Part shown: positions 26,889-36,049 of the stretch, piece after piece
Position numbering within the stretch: the stretch's first letter is position 1
Layout: the number at the start of each line of letters is the position of its first letter
Assembly (NCBI RefSeq): GCF_014643635.1
Contig: NZ_BMJV01000005.1
Location: 124,274 to 188,273 of the forward strand
From: Salipiger pallidus
GTDB lineage: Bacteria > Pseudomonadota > Alphaproteobacteria > Rhodobacterales > Rhodobacteraceae
Direction: 5' to 3'
DNA length: 64,000 bases
Made by a program: the position numbers and the translations under genes
Notes under the pieces: model-generated
The model's database searches: none
What the model was told of the DNA's origin: nothing
The model's input: the letters and a program-made list of their open reading frames with translations, nothing else

Positions 26889-27785
26889 ATGGAGATCATG
26901 GAATCGCTTATCGTCCCTCTCACGCAATCGCCTGAGTTCGGCCAGACGCTCAAGGCTTTCGGCTTGCCGGTCCGCTGCGGCCTTGTGGGGCCGGAACGCG
27001 CACCGGAGATGCAATGGCTGATCCAGTCCCGCCGCCTGCCCCTGCTCGGACAGGTGGACCTGATCTCGCGCGGGCCCGTGCTGCGCAGTGAGACCGCCAT
27101 CGAGGACTGGCTGCCACTGTGCCAGAACCGCAGGTGTACCCCGCTGCTGATCAACGCGGATGATGTGGACACGAACGGCCTGCGCGCTGCCGGGTTCTGG
27201 CCCCTCATCACCCCGGCCACCATCGCCATGCTGACCCTCGGGCCAGAGCGCGGAATGAAGGCCGCGCTGCATCAGAAATGGCGCAATCGCCTCTCCAGGG
27301 CACAGGCCTCGAAGATCACCGTGACCCGGCGTCCGATCGGCCGAGACCACTGGCTCTTGAGGGCCGAGCAGGAGCAGGCCCGCAGCCGCGGCTATCGCAG
27401 CCTGCCACCGGATCTCGTGGCCGCCTACGCCGCCACCAATCCCGGTAAGGCATTGATCTGGGAGGCGCTCCACCGCAAGACACCCGTTGCTGCCATCGCA
27501 ATCCTGCGCCACGGCCGCATGGCGACCTGGCAGATCGGGGTAACTCACCCCGAGGGTCGAAAGCTCAACGCCATGAACCTGCTTCTGTGGGAGGCGATGC
27601 TTTGGCTCGCGGCACACGGCCACGACCGGCTCGACCTTGGTATCCTGAACACCGATGATGCTCCAGGCCTCACGCATTTCAAGCTCGGCACCGGTGCCAA
27701 AGCACATCGCCTCGGCGGCACATGGCTGCGGCAGCCCATGCTGGCACCGCTCGCACGACATCTGCCACAACGCCTCGCCGCCTGA
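26889..27785 (+). CDS. GNAT/FemAB-like acyltransferase
   Basis: 298 residues. The C-terminal half carries a GNAT-type fold: ALIWEALHRKTPVAAIAIL, then WQIGVTHPEGRKLNAMNLLLW (acetyl-CoA region) and RLDLGILNTDDAPGLTHFK. This last pattern occurs in FemAB/BioF2-like acetyltransferases that use acyl donors or aminoacyl-tRNA. The N-terminal half resembles a degenerate second GNAT-like unit. The start may be ATG 26889 or 26898. The substrate is unknown and there is no operon partner. Confidence 0.7.
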   Translation: MEIMESLIVPLTQSPEFGQTLKAFGLPVRCGLVGPERAPEMQWLIQSRRLPLLGQVDLISRGPVLRSETAIEDWLPLCQNRRCTPLLINADDVDTNGLRAAGFWPLITPATIAMLTLGPERGMKAALHQKWRNRLSRAQASKITVTRRPIGRDHWLLRAEQEQARSRGYRSLPPDLVAAYAATNPGKALIWEALHRKTPVAAIAILRHGRMATWQIGVTHPEGRKLNAMNLLLWEAMLWLAAHGHDRLDLGILNTDDAPGLTHFKLGTGAKAHRLGGTWLRQPMLAPLARHLPQRLAA

Positions 27786-27818
27786 CCGGGCGCCTGTGGA
27801 CCCGAAGGTCTCTCAGTT

Positions 27819-27881
27819 GCCGAAAATATCCCGGGAGGTGAATTGCCTCGACCGGGGCAAAAGGAGGGCAGCGCCCTCCTG
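27819..27881 (-). repeat. Intergenic repeat element, copy 1 (diverged)
   Basis: On the minus strand it has two small hairpins (including AGGAGGGC/GCCCTCCT at 27862-27880) and then CCTCCCGGGATATTTTC. This is the same architecture as the elements at 30390 and 31518. It sits between the acetyltransferase and ppiA, both of which end into it. Confidence 0.55.
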
Positions 27882-27944
27882 AACCGCCGCCCGACGCCGA
27901 AGGCACCGGGCGGCAAAACCAGCGCGCGGGAGCGCACTGATGAA

Positions 27945-28502
27945 TCAGTCAGTGACGGTGACGCTCTCGATCTGGTCGGGCACGCCGATGACGGCACCAT
28001 TCCCGCCAGTGCCACGCTTGATCGCGTCCACCACGTCCATGCCGCTCGTCACCTCGCCAACGGCGGTGTACTGGCCGTTGAGATGCGGCGCCGGCGCGAA
28101 CATGATGAAGAACTGCGAATTCGCCGAATTCGGGTTCTGCGAGCGAGCCATGCCCACGATGCCACGATCAAAACTGCGGTCCGAGAACTCGGCCGAAAGG
28201 TTGGGCATGTCTGAACCGCCGGTCCCGGCAAGACGCATGTCCTGCCCGACCCGGCCATACTGAACGTCGCCGGTCTGCGCCATGAACCCGTCGATCACGC
28301 GGTGGAACACCACGCCGTCGTATTCACCCGCCTCCGCCAGGGAGATCAACCGCTCCGCATGTTGCGGCGCGACATCATCGAAAAGCTCGATGTGGAAAGT
28401 GCCGTTGGCCCCTTCCCCGGTCACGGTCACATCCAGCCCTTCGGCCAGAGCGGGTGCCGCCACAAGGCAGAGCCCGGCGGCAACGAGATTACGAAACCAC
28501 AT
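27945..28502 (-). CDS. ppiA: Periplasmic peptidyl-prolyl cis-trans isomerase (cyclophilin)
   Basis: 185 residues. An N-terminal signal peptide (about 1-20, cleaved after APALA) precedes a cyclophilin domain with [20 protein letters not shown] and [10 protein letters not shown], the family signature region with the catalytic Arg in FHRV. It catalyses proline isomerisation in exported proteins. It follows ppiB with a 14-base overlap, so one transcript makes a cytoplasmic and a periplasmic cyclophilin, an apparent duplication with added export signal. Confidence 0.92.
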   Translation of the reverse strand: MWFRNLVAAGLCLVAAPALAEGLDVTVTGEGANGTFHIELFDDVAPQHAERLISLAEAGEYDGVVFHRVIDGFMAQTGDVQYGRVGQDMRLAGTGGSDMPNLSAEFSDRSFDRGIVGMARSQNPNSANSQFFIMFAPAPHLNGQYTAVGEVTSGMDVVDAIKRGTGGNGAVIGVPDQIESVTVTD

Positions 28503-29001
28503 CGGCTGCCACCTTCACGCTGACCATCTGGTCGGGATCCGCGGGCGGCTCGCCCCGGGTGATCGCGTCCACGTGGGCCATGCCCTCGATCACGCGGCCA
28601 TAGACCGTGTACTGACCGTTGAGGAAATGGTTGTCCTTGAAGTTGATGAAGAACTGCGAGTTCGCCGAGTTCGGGTTCATCGAACGAGCCGCCCCCAGTG
28701 TGCCGCGATCATGTGGCAACTTCGAGAATTCCGCCGGCAGATCCGGCAGGTCCGATCCACCGGTGCCCGCACGGCGCAGGTTGAAGCCCTCGCCGGACTT
28801 GCCATGCTCCACGTCACCGGTCTGCGCCATGAAACCGTCGATGACGCGGTGGAAGACGACGCCGTCATAGGCACCGGCCCGTGCCAGTTCCTTCATGCGC
28901 TCCGCGTGCTTCGGCGCCACGTCCGGCAGCAGCTCGATCACCACGGTGCCATCCTTCAGCTCGAGGATGATGGTGTTCTCGGGATCCTTGATCTCGGCCA
29001 T
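28489..29001 (-). CDS. ppiB: Cytoplasmic peptidyl-prolyl cis-trans isomerase (cyclophilin)
   Basis: 170 residues from ATG 29001. No signal peptide. The cyclophilin core includes [35 protein letters not shown] and [10 protein letters not shown]. It shares most of its core with the periplasmic paralogue downstream, whose start lies inside its 3' end. A longer in-frame reading from 29067 adds an unconserved leader and is not chosen. It is divergent from pgk across about 155 bases. Confidence 0.92.
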   Translation of the reverse strand: MAEIKDPENTIILELKDGTVVIELLPDVAPKHAERMKELARAGAYDGVVFHRVIDGFMAQTGDVEHGKSGEGFNLRRAGTGGSDLPDLPAEFSKLPHDRGTLGAARSMNPNSANSQFFINFKDNHFLNGQYTVYGRVIEGMAHVDAITRGEPPADPDQMVSVKVAADVVS

Positions 29002-29157
29002 GTGCAATACTCCGTTATGCGCCAAACCAATGTCCTGCCATGTAATCCGACCACATACAAATGCCAAGGGAGCGGAACGGCCAGGCGCCCCATCGCATTG
29101 ACCTCGTTCGTCCTTCGGGGCAGACCAACATTAACGAATTTCTCAGGAGGACGACCT

Positions 29158-30336
29158 ATGGCCTGGAAGACGCTCGACCAGATGGAGCTTGACGGCAAGC
29201 GGGTGCTCACCCGCGTCGACATCAACGTGCCGGTGGAAGACGGCCGCGTCACCGATGCCACCCGCATCGAGCGCATCGCGCCCACCGTGCAGGACATCCT
29301 GTCCCGTGGCGGCATCCCGGTGCTTCTCGCCCACTTCGGCCGCCCCAAGGGCAAGCCGGTGCCCGAGATGTCGCTCAAGATGCTGGTTCCCGCCCTCGAG
29401 GCCGCCTTCGGCACGACCGTCGCCTTCGCCACTCTGGACGAGGCAGAGTCGGTGATCGCCGCCGCCGAAAAGGGCCAGGTGGTTCTGCTGGAAAACACCC
29501 GCTTCGAGCCGGGCGAGGAAAAGAACGACCCCGAGCTGGCGAAAACCTACGCCGCCCTCGGTGACGTTTACTGCAACGACGCCTTTTCCGCCGCCCACCG
29601 CGCCCATGCCTCCACCGAGGCGCTCGCCCGCCTGCTGCCCGCCTGCGCAGGCCGCCTGATGCAGGCCGAGCTCGAGGCGCTCGAGGCCGCACTTGGCGAC
29701 CCCAAGCGCCCGGTACTCGCTGTGGTCGGTGGTGCCAAGGTATCGACCAAGCTCGAACTGCTGGGCAACCTCGTGGAGAAGGTCGACATCCTCGTCATCG
29801 GCGGCGGCATGGCCAACACCTTCCTTGCGGCGCAAGGCATCGACGTGGGCAAGTCGCTCTGCGAGCATGACATGACCGGCACCGCCAAGGAAATCGCGGA
29901 AAAGGCCATGTCCACCGGCTGTGAGATCCTGCTGCCGCGCGACGTGGTCGTTGCCCGAGAATTCCGCGAGAACGCCCCGTCCGAGGTCGTGCCCGCGGAA
30001 AACTGCCCTGCCGACGCGATGATCCTCGATGCCGGCCCAGACAGCGTCGCGCATGTGGAGCAGGCCATTGAACGCGCCGAGACCCTGATCTGGAACGGCC
30101 CCCTCGGTGCCTTCGAGATCGCCCCCTTCGACAAGGCCACCAACGCCGCCGCCGCCTATGCCGCGAAGGCCACGGCCAATGGCAAGCTGGTGTCGGTCGC
30201 AGGTGGCGGTGACACCGTTGCCGCGCTCAACAAGGCGGGCGCGTCGGGCGACTTCACCTATATCTCCACCGCTGGCGGCGCCTTCCTCGAATGGATGGAA
30301 GGTAAAGAGCTGCCCGGCGTGTCGGCCCTCGGCTGA
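29158..30336 (+). CDS. pgk: Phosphoglycerate kinase
   Basis: 392 residues. Interconverts 1,3-bisphosphoglycerate + ADP and 3-phosphoglycerate + ATP. The signature [19 protein letters not shown] lies at the N-terminus, followed by [10 protein letters not shown]. The nucleotide-domain motifs are [22 protein letters not shown] and [12 protein letters not shown]. The ATG 29158 follows AGGAGG. The frame stays open far upstream through the antisense of both cyclophilins, but that part is not coding. It ends at a GC hairpin and a repeat element. Confidence 0.96.
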   Translation: MAWKTLDQMELDGKRVLTRVDINVPVEDGRVTDATRIERIAPTVQDILSRGGIPVLLAHFGRPKGKPVPEMSLKMLVPALEAAFGTTVAFATLDEAESVIAAAEKGQVVLLENTRFEPGEEKNDPELAKTYAALGDVYCNDAFSAAHRAHASTEALARLLPACAGRLMQAELEALEAALGDPKRPVLAVVGGAKVSTKLELLGNLVEKVDILVIGGGMANTFLAAQGIDVGKSLCEHDMTGTAKEIAEKAMSTGCEILLPRDVVVAREFRENAPSEVVPAENCPADAMILDAGPDSVAHVEQAIERAETLIWNGPLGAFEIAPFDKATNAAAAYAAKATANGKLVSVAGGGDTVAALNKAGASGDFTYISTAGGAFLEWMEGKELPGVSALG

Positions 30337-30348
30337 CCAGAATACCAA

Positions 30349-30371
30349 GGCGGGCCCGAACGCGGCCCGCC
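30349..30371 (+). terminator. GC hairpin after pgk
   Basis: GGCGGGCC (30349-30356), loop CGAACGC, GGCCCGCC (30364-30371), followed by CCCCTC rather than T. Thirteen bases after the pgk stop; a probable 3' end structure. Confidence 0.6.
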
Positions 30372-30389
30372 CCCTCACGGCCCCGGCTT

Positions 30390-30452
30390 TCTTCTCGTTG
30401 AAAAATGCGCTCGGGGGAGCCCGCGCCAGCGGACGGGGCAGAGCCCCTTGTT
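30390..30452 (-). repeat. Intergenic repeat element, copy 2 (minus orientation)
   Basis: Read on the minus strand: ACAAGGGGCTCTGCCCC hairpin, then CCGCTGGCGCGGG, then CTCCCCCGAGCG, ATTTTT and GAGAAGAA. It is alignable over its whole length with the element at 31518-31581, which is in the opposite orientation. Together they flank ftsB and the small secreted gene. The rest of the pgk-ftsB gap (30453-30695) shows no further feature. Confidence 0.75.
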
Positions 30453-30695
30453 CGCAAGCCCGGCCGGGGTCACAGCAGTCGAGCACGTCGTCTGATGGCA
30501 CCGCAGTGCGTGCCGCCATGGGGCATCACGCTCCTGTGACAACCCCATCAGGGCAATCCTGCCACGCAAACCCGAGTTTCCGCATCCCGCTGAAAAAGGG
30601 GGATTTGCAAGGCGAATCACCTGTGTCAAAGTCATCCTCACGCATCCGGAAGAGGTGCGATCCATGAGTCAGAGCAGCTAGGCAGACGCGTCAAT

Positions 30696-30995
30696 ATGAA
30701 CGCAAGGCGCAAACCCGCAGTCGGGATTCTCGTATACGCAACCGTGACCTTCGGTCTTTCGGCCTATTTCGTCTTTGCCGCCGTGCAGGGCGATTTCGGG
30801 CTGTTCAGACGCGCGGAGATCGAGGTGGAGGGCAACCGGCTTACTGCCGAGCTCGCCCAGCTCGAGTCCGAGGTCGAGCGGATGGAGAACCTCACCCTGC
30901 GGCTTTCGGACGATTACCTCGACCTTGACCTGCTGGATCAGCAGGCGCGCGATGTGATCGGCCTGATGCGCTCGGACGAGATCGTCGTCCGCTAA
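30696..30995 (+). CDS. ftsB: FtsB/DivIC-type septum formation initiator
   Basis: 99 residues. A basic N-terminus, one membrane helix (about 8-28, VGILVYATVTFGLSAYFVFA) and a periplasmic coiled coil (about 40-75, rich in Leu/Glu), then LLDQQARDVIGL, the typical FtsB tail. It would join FtsL and FtsQ in the divisome. In related genomes it lies between glycolytic and pyruvate dehydrogenase genes. Here pgk is upstream, but no pdh gene follows in the window. Confidence 0.85.
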   Translation: MNARRKPAVGILVYATVTFGLSAYFVFAAVQGDFGLFRRAEIEVEGNRLTAELAQLESEVERMENLTLRLSDDYLDLDLLDQQARDVIGLMRSDEIVVR

Positions 30996-31309
30996 GGCGG
31001 GCCCGTCTTTCGTCCCGTTCCCGGCTTGCAGGCCCACCGGTCGATCCCCGCCCGGAGCCAGCGCAATGCCGCCGCGTTTCACATCTGCAAGGCCTTGGGC
31101 CTACGGGTTAAGTTACCATTTCCGTCGCCACGACTTTCGGTTTTGACCGGTTCTGCGGCGGAACTTCGCCCGAACGCCCATGCCTCAGGCAGAGCCCCGC
31201 CGCTTTCGGCCATGTCCATCGGATTGCTTCCATTGCGCGCTTGAAGATTGGCCGCCGGGCTGCCCATCTTCAAGGGATAGAAACCGGCGCATATGCTTTG
31301 AGGCAGCAA
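30996..31309. other. Intergenic region, leader of small secreted gene
   Basis: No supported gene. Open frames here have no start context. The region must hold the promoter of the gene at 31310; no clear -35/-10 pair was identified. Confidence 0.45.
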
Positions 31310-31453
31310 ATGAAAGTGCTTACCATCCTGCAGGCAACAGCCCTTGCCTTCCTGGCCATCTTCGGTGCCTTCGCGGCACAGGGACAGGCTCAGTCCGTAC
31401 CGCCCAAGGCGGCCTGCATTCAGCAGGAAACCGGTGCGCCCTGCGATCTCTGA
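31310..31453 (+). CDS. Small secreted protein of unknown function
   Basis: 47 residues. A clear signal peptide (MKVLTILQATALAFLAIFGA, then AAQGQA) leaves a mature peptide of only about 20 residues with two cysteines (AACIQQETGAPCDL). A GAGG ribosome site sits seven bases before the ATG, and a hairpin follows the stop by five bases, so it looks like a complete small gene. The two Cys could form a disulfide or bind a metal. I do not recognise a family. Confidence 0.6.
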   Translation: MKVLTILQATALAFLAIFGAFAAQGQAQSVPPKAACIQQETGAPCDL

Positions 31454-31458
31454 GGGGC

Positions 31459-31487
31459 GCGATGCGTGAGCTGACGCCGCGCATCGC
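31459..31487 (+). terminator. Hairpin after small secreted gene
   Basis: GCGATGCG (31459-31466) pairs with CGCATCGC (31480-31487) across a 13-base loop, five bases after the stop codon. No T-run. Confidence 0.5.
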
Positions 31488-31517
31488 AGGCCATCCGGCG
31501 CGTCTTTTGGTTCTGGG

Positions 31518-31581
31518 ACAAGGGGGCTCTGCCCCCCGCCGCTGGCGCGGACTTCCCGGGCGTATCTTTTAAGAGAAGAAG
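31518..31581 (+). repeat. Intergenic repeat element, copy 3 (plus orientation)
   Basis: ACAAGGGGGCTCTGCCCCCC hairpin, CCGCTGGCGCGG block, CTTCCCGGGCGTATCTTTT, then AAGAGAAGAAG. Shares the GGGGCTCTGCCCC, CCGCTGGCGCGG and GAGAAGAA blocks with copy 2 in inverted orientation. The remainder of this gap, to 31758, has no recognised feature. Confidence 0.75.
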
Positions 31582-31758
31582 ACAGGGGCGCGGCTTCAGA
31601 GCGGCGCCCTGCTTGTTTCGACCTTATTCGGGCGCGACGGGGCTGGCCGTCGCAGCAGTTGTGGATCACGCGCACAGTGGTTTCCCGGGCCTAGCACCAC
31701 TGCAAAGGCTGCCGACCCTGAACGTGCGGCAACCGGCGCCGCGCCCCTAGGGGTCCGG

Positions 31759-32328
31759 TCAGCGGCCGAGCGCTTCATTGAGCTTGGGCAGGAACACATC
31801 GGTGTAGAGTGTGCCTGCCAGTGGCCCCACGTGCTTGTGCACGATGGTGCCATCGCCCGCGACGATGAAGGTTTCGGGCGGGCCGGTGACGCCCCATTCG
31901 ATTGCGGTGCGGCCCTGCGGGTCCTTGGGAACGCCCATGAAGGGCGAATCGTCCTCGGTCAGGTACTTGGCGGCATTGCCGTCCTGATCCTTGTAGTTGA
32001 CGCCGACGATGCGCACGCCCTCGTCCTGAAGCTCCAGAAGGCGCGGGTGTTCTGCGCGGCAGGGTGGGCACCAGGAGGCCCAGAAGTTCACCACCGTCAC
32101 CTCTCCGCTGCGCAGCGCGTTGTCGGAGACGGGCGGGAAGCCCGGCAGCGTCTCGGTGGGCAGAGCCGGCGCCTGGCGCCCGATAAAGGTCGAGGGCAGC
32201 ACCGTGGTGTCGCCGCGCTGCATGCCGAAGAAGGCCATGATGGCAAAGCCCGCGAAAATCAGCGGGGGCAAGATCATCAGCACCGGCACGCGGCGGCGCG
32301 TTTTTTCGGACTGTCCGGTTTCAGCCAT
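31759..32328 (-). CDS. ccmG: Thiol:disulfide interchange protein CcmG/DsbE
   Basis: 189 residues. An N-terminal membrane anchor (about 14-36) and a periplasmic thioredoxin fold with active site NFWASWCPPCRAEHP. Later come GVNYKDQ and the cis-Pro region GVTGPPETFIV. It reduces apocytochrome c cysteines before heme attachment. Its start overlaps the end of ccmD. Last gene of the ccmABCDG order on this strand. Confidence 0.94.
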   Translation of the reverse strand: MAETGQSEKTRRRVPVLMILPPLIFAGFAIMAFFGMQRGDTTVLPSTFIGRQAPALPTETLPGFPPVSDNALRSGEVTVVNFWASWCPPCRAEHPRLLELQDEGVRIVGVNYKDQDGNAAKYLTEDDSPFMGVPKDPQGRTAIEWGVTGPPETFIVAGDGTIVHKHVGPLAGTLYTDVFLPKLNEALGR

Positions 32329-32479
32329 GACGTTTGCTCCTGTCCTCGACCCGTTCCAGATCGGCCCGCATCCGGCGTGCCCTCGCTACGCTGGCGAGCA
32401 CCAGCACCGCCAGCAGGCCGAGGCTCACCCCATAGGAGGCCAGCACAGCGAAAGCGTATTTCCCGAGCTCGGGCATCAT
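32321..32479 (-). CDS. ccmD: Heme exporter protein CcmD
   Basis: 52 residues, two adjacent ATGs at the start (32479 and 32476), preceded by GGGAGAG. One membrane helix (about 8-30, YAFAVLASYGVSLGLLAVLV) and then a basic, Arg-rich cytoplasmic tail (ARARRMRADLERVEDRSKRH), the classical CcmD layout. CcmD helps release holo-CcmE from the CcmABC complex. It overlaps the ccmC stop by four bases (ATGA) and ccmG by eight bases. Confidence 0.9.
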   Translation of the reverse strand: MMPELGKYAFAVLASYGVSLGLLAVLVLASVARARRMRADLERVEDRSKRHG

Positions 32480-33204
32480 GCCTGTCTCTCCCGTGCGATG
32501 AGCGCGCGCATGCGGCGGGCGCGGATTTCCGTCTGGGTGCGCAGGAAGACCAGCGCGATGAACAGCAGCACAAAGCCCGCGATGCAGACCAGCGCCGGAT
32601 ACCAGAACACGTCCGCCACGTTCTCTTCCTTGTCGAGCGACAGCGACGCCCCTTGGTGCAGCCCCTGGTTCCAGAACAGCACCGCGTAGCGCGACAGGAT
32701 CGCAAAGACCGACCCGACAAGGCAAAGGATGGACGTCAGGTCTGCCGCGGTGTCGTCATTTTCGATCGCCGACCAGAGCGCCATGTAGCCGAGGTAGAAC
32801 AGGAACAGCACGAGGAACGAGGTCAGGCGCGGATCCCAGGCCCACCAGGTGCCCCACATGGGCTGGCCCCAGAACGCCCCCGTGGCCAGCGCGATCACCG
32901 TGAAGGTGGCGCCCACCGGGGCTGCGGCGCGAGCGGCCAGCGCCGAGACATGATGGCGCCGGATGATCCAGATCAGCGAAGCCACCAGCATCATCGCCCA
33001 TGCGTTGATCGCCATCATGGCGGCGGGGACATGGATGTAGAAGATCTTGACCGTCGATCCCTGCCGGTAGTCGTCCGGCGTGAAGAAGAAGCCCCAGACC
33101 AGACCCACCACGAGGCAGATCGCCGCCCCGGCGGAGATCCACGGCAGGACGCGATCCGTCGTGCGGATGAACTTCACGGGGTTGGCATATTCCCAGATCG
33201 ACAT
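32476..33204 (-). CDS. ccmC: Heme transporter CcmC
   Basis: 242 residues with six hydrophobic helices. The tryptophan-rich heme-handling motif WGTWWAWDPRLTS is present, with conserved His in FYIHVPAA and the QGLHQGAS region flanking it. It loads heme onto CcmE at the outer face of the inner membrane. It starts 175 bases after ccmB, an unusual gap for this operon, and is coupled to ccmD. Confidence 0.95.
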   Translation of the reverse strand: MSIWEYANPVKFIRTTDRVLPWISAGAAICLVVGLVWGFFFTPDDYRQGSTVKIFYIHVPAAMMAINAWAMMLVASLIWIIRRHHVSALAARAAAPVGATFTVIALATGAFWGQPMWGTWWAWDPRLTSFLVLFLFYLGYMALWSAIENDDTAADLTSILCLVGSVFAILSRYAVLFWNQGLHQGASLSLDKEENVADVFWYPALVCIAGFVLLFIALVFLRTQTEIRARRMRALIARERQA

Positions 33205-33379
33205 GGCCCTTGCCCCTATCTCAAAACCAAGGTGCTTTCACCTGAATTTTCCGTCAGCCGCAACCGCTTCGATGGTCGCGCCCCATGTTTGCCGATGCCG
33301 GTGTGCCCCGCCTTGATGCAGCGCAAGCGCCCTGCCCCTCTGCTCCGGCCCCACGCCCCTTGGCACAGCTGGATCACGG

Positions 33380-34042
33380 CTATCCTTGCCGCATGTTGAT
33401 GCGCAGCACCGCCGCGCTGGCGAAGGGAAGCAGGGCTATGACCCCGGCGCTGATGCCACCCAGCAGCAGCAGAGGAGTCTGCACGGACAGCCCCTCGGCC
33501 CCGCGCCGCGCCACTTCCGCGCCAAAGATCAGCGTCGGCACGTAAAGCGGCAGCACCAGAAGCGACAGGAGCAGCCCGCCACGCTTGATCCCCACGGTGA
33601 GCGCCGCGCCGAAGGTACCAATCACCGACAGCGCGGGTGTCCCCACCGCCAGTGACACCGTGACCCACAGGTAACCCGGCGCGGGCAGGCTCAGCAGCAC
33701 GCCGAGAAGAGGCGCCACCAAAACCAGCGGTAGACCGGAGGTCAGCCAGTGGGCCAGAGCCTTGACCGTGACGATGCCCTCGCTGGGCAAAGGCGCGGTC
33801 ACCAGCAGCTCGAGCGAGCCGTCCTCGTGATCGAGCGCAAAGATCCGGTCGAGCGACAGAAGGCAGGCCAGCAGCGCCCCGATCCAGAGCACGCCCGGCG
33901 CGATGCGCGACAGAAGGCCGGTCTCCGGGCCAACTCCGAAGGGCACCAGCAACGTCAGGATGAGAAAGAACGACAGACCGAGGCCAAAGCCCCCTCCGGC
34001 GCGGACCGCCAGCCTCAGGTCTCGGATCAGCAGCGCGATCAC
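33380..34042 (-). CDS. ccmB: Heme exporter protein CcmB
   Basis: 220 residues, six membrane helices, no other domain. The sequence begins [18 protein letters not shown], and [18 protein letters not shown] is the typical conserved loop. It is the membrane part of the CcmAB ABC unit that releases holo-CcmE. The start overlaps the ccmA stop (ATGA). Confidence 0.94.
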   Translation of the reverse strand: MIALLIRDLRLAVRAGGGFGLGLSFFLILTLLVPFGVGPETGLLSRIAPGVLWIGALLACLLSLDRIFALDHEDGSLELLVTAPLPSEGIVTVKALAHWLTSGLPLVLVAPLLGVLLSLPAPGYLWVTVSLAVGTPALSVIGTFGAALTVGIKRGGLLLSLLVLPLYVPTLIFGAEVARRGAEGLSVQTPLLLLGGISAGVIALLPFASAAVLRINMRQG

Positions 34043-34653
34043 AGGAAAGCCTCGTCAAGCACCGACGCCCGAGGTGACGCCTTGTAGGGGGCGACGTCGA
34101 GCACCTCGGCTTCGGGGATGCCGAGGTCGATATGGGTTGCCATGAGCGCCGAGCCCCCGGCCCCAAGATGCCGCCGCACGACGCTGGCAAACAGGGCTAC
34201 GGACGCCGTATCGAGCGACACCGTCGGCTCGTCCAGCACCCATAGCGGGCGCCCGGTGACCACCAGCCGTGCGAGGCCGAGGCGGCGCTTCTGACCCGCC
34301 GACAGGTTTCCGGCAAGGCGGTCTGCCAAAGGCTCCAATTGGAAGTCCGACAGCGCCTGCGCGATGTCCGTCCCGCCAAAGACCTGCGCCCAGAAGGTCA
34401 GGTTCTCGGTCACGGTGAGCATGGATTTCAGGCCGTCGGAATGGGCGGCGTAGGCGATGCGCTCGCCCGCGCCGTCCACCGTTCCGGCGAAGGCAGGCTG
34501 AAGCCCGGCGACCGTGCGCAGCAGTGTTGTCTTGCCCGACCCGTTCGGCCCGCGCAGCACCAGCGCCGTTCCCGGCGCGACCGAGAAGGTCAGCCCTTCG
34601 AGCACCGGAATGCCCCCGCGGGCCACCGCCAGATCCGTCACGTTCAGCATCAT
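34039..34653 (-). CDS. ccmA: Cytochrome c biogenesis ABC ATPase CcmA
   Basis: 204 residues from the ATG pair at 34653/34650. Walker [13 protein letters not shown], signature [13 protein letters not shown], Walker [13 protein letters not shown]. Powers release of heme-loaded CcmE. A longer in-frame start at 34731 adds an unconserved leader. First gene of the ccm cluster; the Mth938-like gene ends about 280 bases upstream in the same direction. Confidence 0.93.
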   Translation of the reverse strand: MMLNVTDLAVARGGIPVLEGLTFSVAPGTALVLRGPNGSGKTTLLRTVAGLQPAFAGTVDGAGERIAYAAHSDGLKSMLTVTENLTFWAQVFGGTDIAQALSDFQLEPLADRLAGNLSAGQKRRLGLARLVVTGRPLWVLDEPTVSLDTASVALFASVVRRHLGAGGSALMATHIDLGIPEAEVLDVAPYKASPRASVLDEAFL

Positions 34654-34932
34654 GCCTAAGCCCTTAGCGCAGCCCGCAACCTTGGGAAAGCCCCACCATG
34701 CGGGGGCATGTGTCCTTCCTCGGGTCGCCATGCCTCGGACGCATTCGATGGCCGAGGCATCCCCTTTTCAGGAGATAGCAAGGACAGACCGAAGCAAGGC
34801 CCAGTCAACGCAGAAACAGGAGACCATGGCCGGGCGAAAGCGACGCTTGAGCGCGATAATGCAGAGCCGTCACGCCCGGGACTGCCCGGTTCGCAGACGG
34901 ACCAACTTTCGATCAGACCGAAGATCTGCAGC

Positions 34933-35286
34933 TCAGACTGGCATCACCGCGAGGGCGACACGGCGGCCTTCGCCAAGAAGCACGTTGTAGGTGCGACAGG
35001 CCGATGGCGTGCTCATCACTTCGACACCAAGGCCGCTTTCCTGAAGCCTTGCCAGAGTGGAGGCGGTCAGCGGTTCCATCTGGCTTCCGGTACCGACAAG
35101 CAGCACGTCCACCTCTCCGGCCAATTCAAGGAGCGGGTCAAGATCCTCCAGCCCGCCCCAGGCGACCAAGCCTTCGATGGACAGACACAGCGCGCCATCC
35201 ACTGGCCTGCCTCCGACCCGGAAGAAACCGGGGCCGTAGCCATCGACTGGTTGCGCCGCTCCGAAGCCAATTTCCTTCATCTGCAT
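34933..35286 (-). CDS. Mth938-like domain protein (DUF498)
   Basis: 117 residues from ATG 35286 with AGGGGA upstream. The compact alpha/beta domain has FFRVGGRPVDGALCLS, VDVLLVGTGSQMEPL and STPSACRTYNVLLGEGRRVA, as in the Mth938/NDUFAF3 family. The mitochondrial homologue helps assemble complex I; the bacterial role is unproved. In this bacterial group it normally follows secF directly. Here a TSUP transporter separates them. Confidence 0.85.
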   Translation of the reverse strand: MQMKEIGFGAAQPVDGYGPGFFRVGGRPVDGALCLSIEGLVAWGGLEDLDPLLELAGEVDVLLVGTGSQMEPLTASTLARLQESGLGVEVMSTPSACRTYNVLLGEGRRVALAVMPV

Positions 35287-35296
35287 GGCGATTCCC

Positions 35297-36049
35297 CTAA
35301 TCCCATACCGGCAGCCCCAGCAAGATAGCCGTCCCGATGATTCCGTAGGCCACAACACGGTATCCCTCCTCCCGCGCTGGTACGAATAACGTCTGGCCCA
35401 CCTTCGTGCCCAGACCATAGGGGACAAGCATCAGAAAACCAAGCGCAATGGCCGACGCCGATAAGATGCCTCGAAAAGCCATCATTGGCACAAGCATCGT
35501 CGAGGTCACGGTGAGAAAGACCAGCGTGGTGGCGCGGGACCGGGCGACACCCTCCTGTCCGGAAAGCTGGAACAGGATGAGCACCGGACCCAGAAGCCCC
35601 GTGGCGCCTCCGACGAGGCCGGTTGCGGCGGCTACCCCCGCCCGGGTCGCAGGACCCGGCGTGGTACGGTATCGCCAGCCCGCCATCAGCGCCAGCAATG
35701 TCACCGAGGACACCGCAATGACGCCCCAGCGCAGGGCGACGGTGTCCGCATGGGCCAGCACCAGCAGGCCAAGCGCGATGAATGGCAGCGCCACGGCGAT
35801 CATCACGCCGCTCTGGGCCCGATCCACCTGCCGTAGCGCGGCGGGCAGCACCGTGAAGACAGACGCCATCGCAGCCAGGTTAAAGGACGCGATGGCGCTT
35901 TCCATGGGAAGGAAGATGGCCCCGACGGGCATGAAGATCAGCGCCGCGCCGAAACCGGCAAAGCCGTAGACGACCCCGGCAACAAAGCACGTCGCCAGAA
36001 GCCATCCAAGCCCCGGCACCGCCAGGGCTTGGACAAAGGCCTCAGACAC
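35297..36049 (-). CDS. TSUP family (TauE/SafE) membrane transporter
   Basis: 250 residues from GTG 36049, which overlaps the secF stop by eight bases. An ATG at 36106 would overlap secF by 65 bases with an unconserved leader. About seven to eight hydrophobic segments, with AGVVYGFAGFGAALIFMP in half one and GLVGGATGLLGPVLILFQ in half two, the repeated TSUP signature. Family members export or import sulfite, sulfoacetate or similar anions. The substrate here is not defined. It ends 11 bases before the Mth938-like gene. Confidence 0.85.
   Translation of the reverse strand: MSEAFVQALAVPGLGWLLATCFVAGVVYGFAGFGAALIFMPVGAIFLPMESAIASFNLAAMASVFTVLPAALRQVDRAQSGVMIAVALPFIALGLLVLAHADTVALRWGVIAVSSVTLLALMAGWRYRTTPGPATRAGVAAATGLVGGATGLLGPVLILFQLSGQEGVARSRATTLVFLTVTSTMLVPMMAFRGILSASAIALGFLMLVPYGLGTKVGQTLFVPAREEGYRVVAYGIIGTAILLGLPVWD

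Noticed and set aside
28282-29157. In-frame upstream extension of pgk through the cyclophilin region
   Set aside because: It reads the antisense of ppiA and ppiB; the PGK signature begins at 29158 with an AGGAGG ribosome site.
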